NCBI GenBank assembly: GCA_015655225.1
Contig: JAATFK010000328.1
Coordinates: 1-9,219 of the forward strand
Length of the DNA stretch: 9,219 nt
Direction: 5' to 3'
From: Solirubrobacterales bacterium
Lineage (GTDB): Bacteria; Actinomycetota; Thermoleophilia; Solirubrobacterales; Solirubrobacteraceae
Below the pieces are notes generated by a model. That model was not told the origin of the DNA, did not search any database, and saw only the letters and a list, made by a program, of their open reading frames with translations. This document shows, piece after piece, positions 6,223 to 9,219 of the stretch. A program made the translations under genes and the position numbers. How positions within the stretch are numbered: position 1 is the stretch's first letter; each line of letters opens with the position of its first letter.

Positions 6223-7274
6223 GGCAGCTCCGCCCGAACGCTCGTGCCGCTGCCCGGAGGCGCGACGGCGGTGATCGTGAGCGTCCCGTCGAGCGCCTCG
6301 ACCCGCGCCCGCAGGCCGCTCAGCCCCGAGCCGGCCGGGTCGGCGCCGCCCGGCCCGTCGTCGGCGACCTCGACCACGAGGCGGTCGTCGTGCTCGCGGA
6401 TCGTGATCCGGGCCGACGCGCCCGGCGCGTGCTTGGCGACGTTCGTGAGCGCCTCCGCGACGACGAAGTAGGCCGCCGTCTCGACCACCGGCAGCCGCCG
6501 CCGATCCAGCTCGGAGGTGATCGTCACGGGCGTGAGCGACCGCCCCGCGATCCCCTCGACGGCGGCCGCCAGCCCGCGGTCGGCGAGCACCGGCGGCGCG
6601 ATCCCGCGTGCGAGGTCGCGCAGCTCGCGGATCGCGGCGCTGGCCTCGTCGCGCGCGCCGCGGACGAGCGCCGCGACCTCCGGCTGCCCGTCCAGCCGCG
6701 CCTCCGCGCGGCCCAGCTGCATCGTCAGTGCGACGAGCCGCGCCTGCGCGCCGTCGTGGAGGTCCCGCTCGATCCGCCGCAGCTCCGCCGCCTGCACGTC
6801 GAGCGCGCCGCGCCGCGTGCGGGTCAGGACGTCGACGCGGTCGGTCAGCTCCCGCTCGCGCGCGTGCGGCGGGAGCCGGTCCTGGTAGACGTAGAGGACG
6901 TGCAGCGCGAGCAGGAGCGCGAAGCCGATCCACGGCCAGATCGGCCAGAAGGTCCCCGCGCCGCCGAGCACCCAGTTGAAGAGGGCGTTCACGCAGAGCA
7001 CCCCGCTGACCGACGCGTCCAGCACCAGCCAGCGGCGCCGGCCGGCCGGCGAGCGGGCCGCCTGCCGCCAGCAGAACACGAGGGCGAGCACGGTCCCGAG
7101 CCCGAGCCAGACCCAGCCGGCCCAGAACGCGCCGCCGCCGGCCGCCGCCCAGACGACCGTCGAGGCCAGTCCGGTGAGCGCGGCGAGCGCGGTCAGGAGC
7201 GAGAGCGCACGGCTGGGCTCGTCGTCGCCGACGAGCCCCTCCCGCGTGACGCCGTCGGGCTGCTCGGCGGTCAT
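6210..7274 (-). CDS. sensor histidine kinase (HisKA_3 family, 2TM-type sensor)
   Basis: A 354-residue membrane histidine kinase of the NarL-partner (HPK7) class. Four hydrophobic segments at about residues 25-45, 48-68, 84-104 and 108-130 form the sensor part. The second pair, with VNALFNWVLGGAGTFWPIWPW and HVLYVY, looks like the 2TM domain often found in such kinases. No large extracellular domain is present, so it probably senses the membrane itself or a partner protein. A coiled linker precedes the dimerisation/phosphoacceptor motif ERDLHDGAQARLV (His 173). The ATPase domain has the N box EALTNVAKHA (Asn 278), DDGPGG (305-310) and GSGLSGLRARVEALDG. All key residues are intact. Its ATG overlaps the transporter's TGA as ATGA, and its end overlaps the regulator start, so all three genes are probably coupled. 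Confidence 0.95.
   Translation of the reverse strand: MTAEQPDGVTREGLVGDDEPSRALSLLTALAALTGLASTVVWAAAGGGAFWAGWVWLGLGTVLALVFCWRQAARSPAGRRRWLVLDASVSGVLCVNALFNWVLGGAGTFWPIWPWIGFALLLALHVLYVYQDRLPPHARERELTDRVDVLTRTRRGALDVQAAELRRIERDLHDGAQARLVALTMQLGRAEARLDGQPEVAALVRGARDEASAAIRELRDLARGIAPPVLADRGLAAAVEGIAGRSLTPVTITSELDRRRLPVVETAAYFVVAEALTNVAKHAPGASARITIREHDDRLVVEVADDGPGGADPAGSGLSGLRARVEALDGTLTITAVAPPGSGTSVRAELPCGS
6228..6231 (-). promoter_or_regulatory. ribosome binding site deciding the response-regulator start
   Basis: The minus strand reads GGAG, 5 bases before the ATG at 6222, inside the end of the kinase gene. It supports this start rather than any of the upstream in-frame starts that lie within the kinase coding region. 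Confidence 0.7.
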
Positions 7275-9219
7275 GAGCGCTGCGCCAGCTGGGTCTCCGC
7301 CACCACCGTCGCATCATCCCAGTCGCGCTCGCCCGCGTCAGCCGGCTCCCGCTCGGGCGCGACTCGCCAGCCGCGCTCGCCCAGCAGCGCGACGACCGCC
7401 GGGAGCGCGACCCCGCGCACGAGCGTCGCGTCGACCAGCACCGCGGCCGCGAGCCCGACGCCGAGCTGCTTGAAGTTCAGCAGCGACAGCGTCGCGAAGA
7501 TCGCGAACACGGCGACCATCACGATCGCGGCGCTCGTGACCGTGCCGGCGGTCGCGCCGACGCCCTCGGCCGCCGCGTCGCGCGCCGAGAGGCCGCGCCG
7601 GCGCGCCTCGCGGATCCGCTCCAGCACCAGCACCGTGTAGTCCATCGAGAGGCCGAAGAGGACCACGAAGGCGAACAGCGGCAGCCACGAGATGATCGAG
7701 CCGCTGGAGTGGAAGCCGAGCAGGTGCTCGGCCCAGTGGTGCTGGAAGACGGCGACGAGCACGCCGTAGGCGGCGCCGATCGAGAGCAGGTTCAGGCCCA
7801 TCACGGCGAGCGCCAGCAGCGGCGAGCCGAACGTCACGAGCAGCAGCAGGAAGCCGAGCGCGAGCACGAAGCCGATCACCTCGGGCGTCGCGCTGTGCAG
7901 CCGTTGGGTGAAGTCGGCGTCGCCGGCGGCCGCGCCGCCGACGAGCAGCTTCGCGTCCGGCGCGACCCGCGTCGCGGTGGGCGCGACGTCGTGGCGCAGT
8001 GCCGCGACCGTGCGCTTGGCGACCCCGGGGCCGCGGTCGGGCATCGGCACGTCGATCCGCGCGGTGCGGTCGTCGTGGGCGACGGTGACCGTCACGTCGC
8101 CGTGACCGCCGGTCGTGCGCCGCGCGCGCTGACCGAGCGCGGCGAGCTGGGTGCGGGCGTGCGGCGTTCCGAGCGAGCTGCCGGTGACGACCAGCTCGGC
8201 CGCGTCGGGCGCGCCCGGGAAGGTCGCCTCGCTCGCCCGGATCGCCTGCGCGGCGGGCAGGTCGCGCGGCAGGTCGGCGTCGCTCTCCTGCGCCGTGCGC
8301 ATCCCGAAGGTCGGGACCGCGAGCGCGCCGAGGAGGCAGACGGCGGTCAGCAGCGCCGCGACCGGCCGGCGCGTGACGAGGCGCGCGAGCCGCGCCCAGC
8401 CGCCGAGCAGCTTGCCGGCGGCCGCCTCGCGACGGGCGCGCCGCGCCCGCATGCGTCGGTAGCCGGGGATCGCGCCGCGGTCGACGCGGTCGCCGAGCAG
8501 CGCGAGCACCGCCGGCAGCACCGTCAGGGAGCCGATCACGGCGATCAGGACGACGAGGATGGTGCCGAGGCCCATCGAGACGAAGTCCCCCAGGCCGGTG
8601 ATCAGGAGGCCCGCGAGGGCGACCATCACGGTGATCCCGGAGATCAGGATCGCGCGCCCGACGGTCGCGGCGGCGGCGTCGAGCGCGGCCGTCGCGGTGC
8701 GTCCGCGGCGGCGCTCCTCGCGCTCGCGGCGGATGTAGAAGAGCGAGTAGTCGACGCCGACCGCGAGCCCGATGAGGACGATCACCGAGGAGGTCGAGTC
8801 ACCGGTCGGGGCGAGCTGGGAGACGAGCCCGAGCGCGCCGAGCGCGGCCCCGACGGAGGTGAGGCCGAGCAGCAGCGGGACGGACGCGGCGACGAGCGCG
8901 CCGAAGGCGAGGATCAGGATCAGCAGGGTGACGGGGATCGAGATCAGCTCGGCCCGGTGGAGGTCGTGGTCGACGATCGAGCTGAAGGCCTTGTCGGTCG
9001 TGCCGGCGCCGGCCTCCTGGAGCGTGACGCCGGGGCTCGCGGCGCGCACCGACGCGACCGCGCCCTCGAGTCTGTCGAGATGATCGGAGGCGTGGTCGGG
9101 GTCACCGCGCAGCGTCGCCTGGACGAGCTGCGCGCGGCCGCCGGCGGCCGACAGGGCCGGCGCCTCGCGCGGCGTGCGGACGGAGGCGACGGTCGGCAGC
9201 GTGGCGGCGCGTCTCGCCA
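7271..9219 (-). CDS. MMPL/RND family membrane transporter (5' end outside window)
   Basis: Proton-driven export of lipids, drugs or envelope compounds is typical of this family. The GTG at 9049 is internal: the frame stays open to the window end with fitting sequence (TLPTVASVRTPREAP and on), so about 648 residues are seen and probably only the first TM helix is missing. Two MMPL halves are visible. In the first, GVDYSLFYIRREREERRRG (Asp-Tyr near 8747-8752) is followed by several TM helices. Then come an extracytoplasmic loop (about 8300-7900) and a second TM block with LSMDYTVLVLERIREARRRG (Asp-Tyr at 7637-7642). The two Asp-Tyr pairs are the proton-relay residues of MmpL3-type transporters, so it should be active. 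A charged cytosolic tail follows. Its stop overlaps the kinase start, so transport and sensing are co-expressed. Substrate unknown. Confidence 0.95.
   Translation of the reverse strand, partial: ARRAATLPTVASVRTPREAPALSAAGGRAQLVQATLRGDPDHASDHLDRLEGAVASVRAASPGVTLQEAGAGTTDKAFSSIVDHDLHRAELISIPVTLLILILAFGALVAASVPLLLGLTSVGAALGALGLVSQLAPTGDSTSSVIVLIGLAVGVDYSLFYIRREREERRRGRTATAALDAAAATVGRAILISGITVMVALAGLLITGLGDFVSMGLGTILVVLIAVIGSLTVLPAVLALLGDRVDRGAIPGYRRMRARRARREAAAGKLLGGWARLARLVTRRPVAALLTAVCLLGALAVPTFGMRTAQESDADLPRDLPAAQAIRASEATFPGAPDAAELVVTGSSLGTPHARTQLAALGQRARRTTGGHGDVTVTVAHDDRTARIDVPMPDRGPGVAKRTVAALRHDVAPTATRVAPDAKLLVGGAAAGDADFTQRLHSATPEVIGFVLALGFLLLLVTFGSPLLALAVMGLNLLSIGAAYGVLVAVFQHHWAEHLLGFHSSGSIISWLPLFAFVVLFGLSMDYTVLVLERIREARRRGLSARDAAAEGVGATAGTVTSAAIVMVAVFAIFATLSLLNFKQLGVGLAAAVLVDATLVRGVALPAVVALLGERGWRVAPEREPADAGERDWDDATVVAETQLAQRS

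Noticed and set aside
6223..7317. A possible 584-residue protein fusing a long N-terminal extension to the response regulator.
   Set aside because: The extension is an out-of-frame shadow of the kinase gene; the REC domain begins exactly at the ATG at 6222, which has a good ribosome binding site.
1..9219. CRISPR arrays, insertion sequences, integrase genes, attachment sites.
   Set aside because: No regularly spaced repeats, no transposase or integrase motifs, and no terminal inverted repeats seen by eye around the DUF6883/DUF4926 patch or elsewhere.

Overview
The window is about 70-77% G+C with strong GC3 bias and dense, often overlapping genes. Together with a two-TM (2TM-type) histidine kinase, MMPL transporters and a TrkA-N/pore-like protein, this suggests a high-GC actinobacterium. 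A member of Thermoleophilia/Solirubrobacterales (Conexibacter-like) is my best guess, but that rests on general resemblance and not on a marker gene.

Layout. Positions 1-900 (+) hold the 3' part of an alpha/beta hydrolase. Positions 887-1450 (-) hold a compact two-gene unit: a DUF6883-like protein followed by a DUF4926-like protein. It has visibly lower G+C than its surroundings and overlaps the hydrolase tail. Positions 1595-2752 (+) encode an M20 metallopeptidase, possibly from a leaderless mRNA. It meets, tail to tail with a shared CTAG, a TrkA-N/RCK membrane protein (2749-4065, -) whose potassium-channel-like pore loop lacks the usual selectivity filter.

A divergent intergenic region (4066-4206) carries three helically phased CTCAC repeats. 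It separates this gene from a secreted HExxH zinc metalloprotease (4207-5336, +). That gene carries an apparent single-base deletion exactly between the HExxH motif and the predicted third zinc ligand. Positions 5337-5562 are non-coding. They hold a good terminator for the minus-strand operon to the right, plus a plausible plus-strand promoter followed by a strong hairpin, which could be a small RNA or a leader.

Positions 5563-9219 (-) are one operon, read from right to left: MMPL/RND-type transporter (5' end outside the window), 2TM-type sensor histidine kinase, and NarL/LuxR-type response regulator. The genes overlap by 4 and 13 bases, so they are probably translationally coupled. The likely logic is that an envelope signal sensed by the kinase controls expression of the transporter and of the operon itself.

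The best candidate for a poorly described system is the DUF6883-DUF4926 pair. The frameshifted protease, the filterless channel-like protein and the phased repeats are secondary points of interest.
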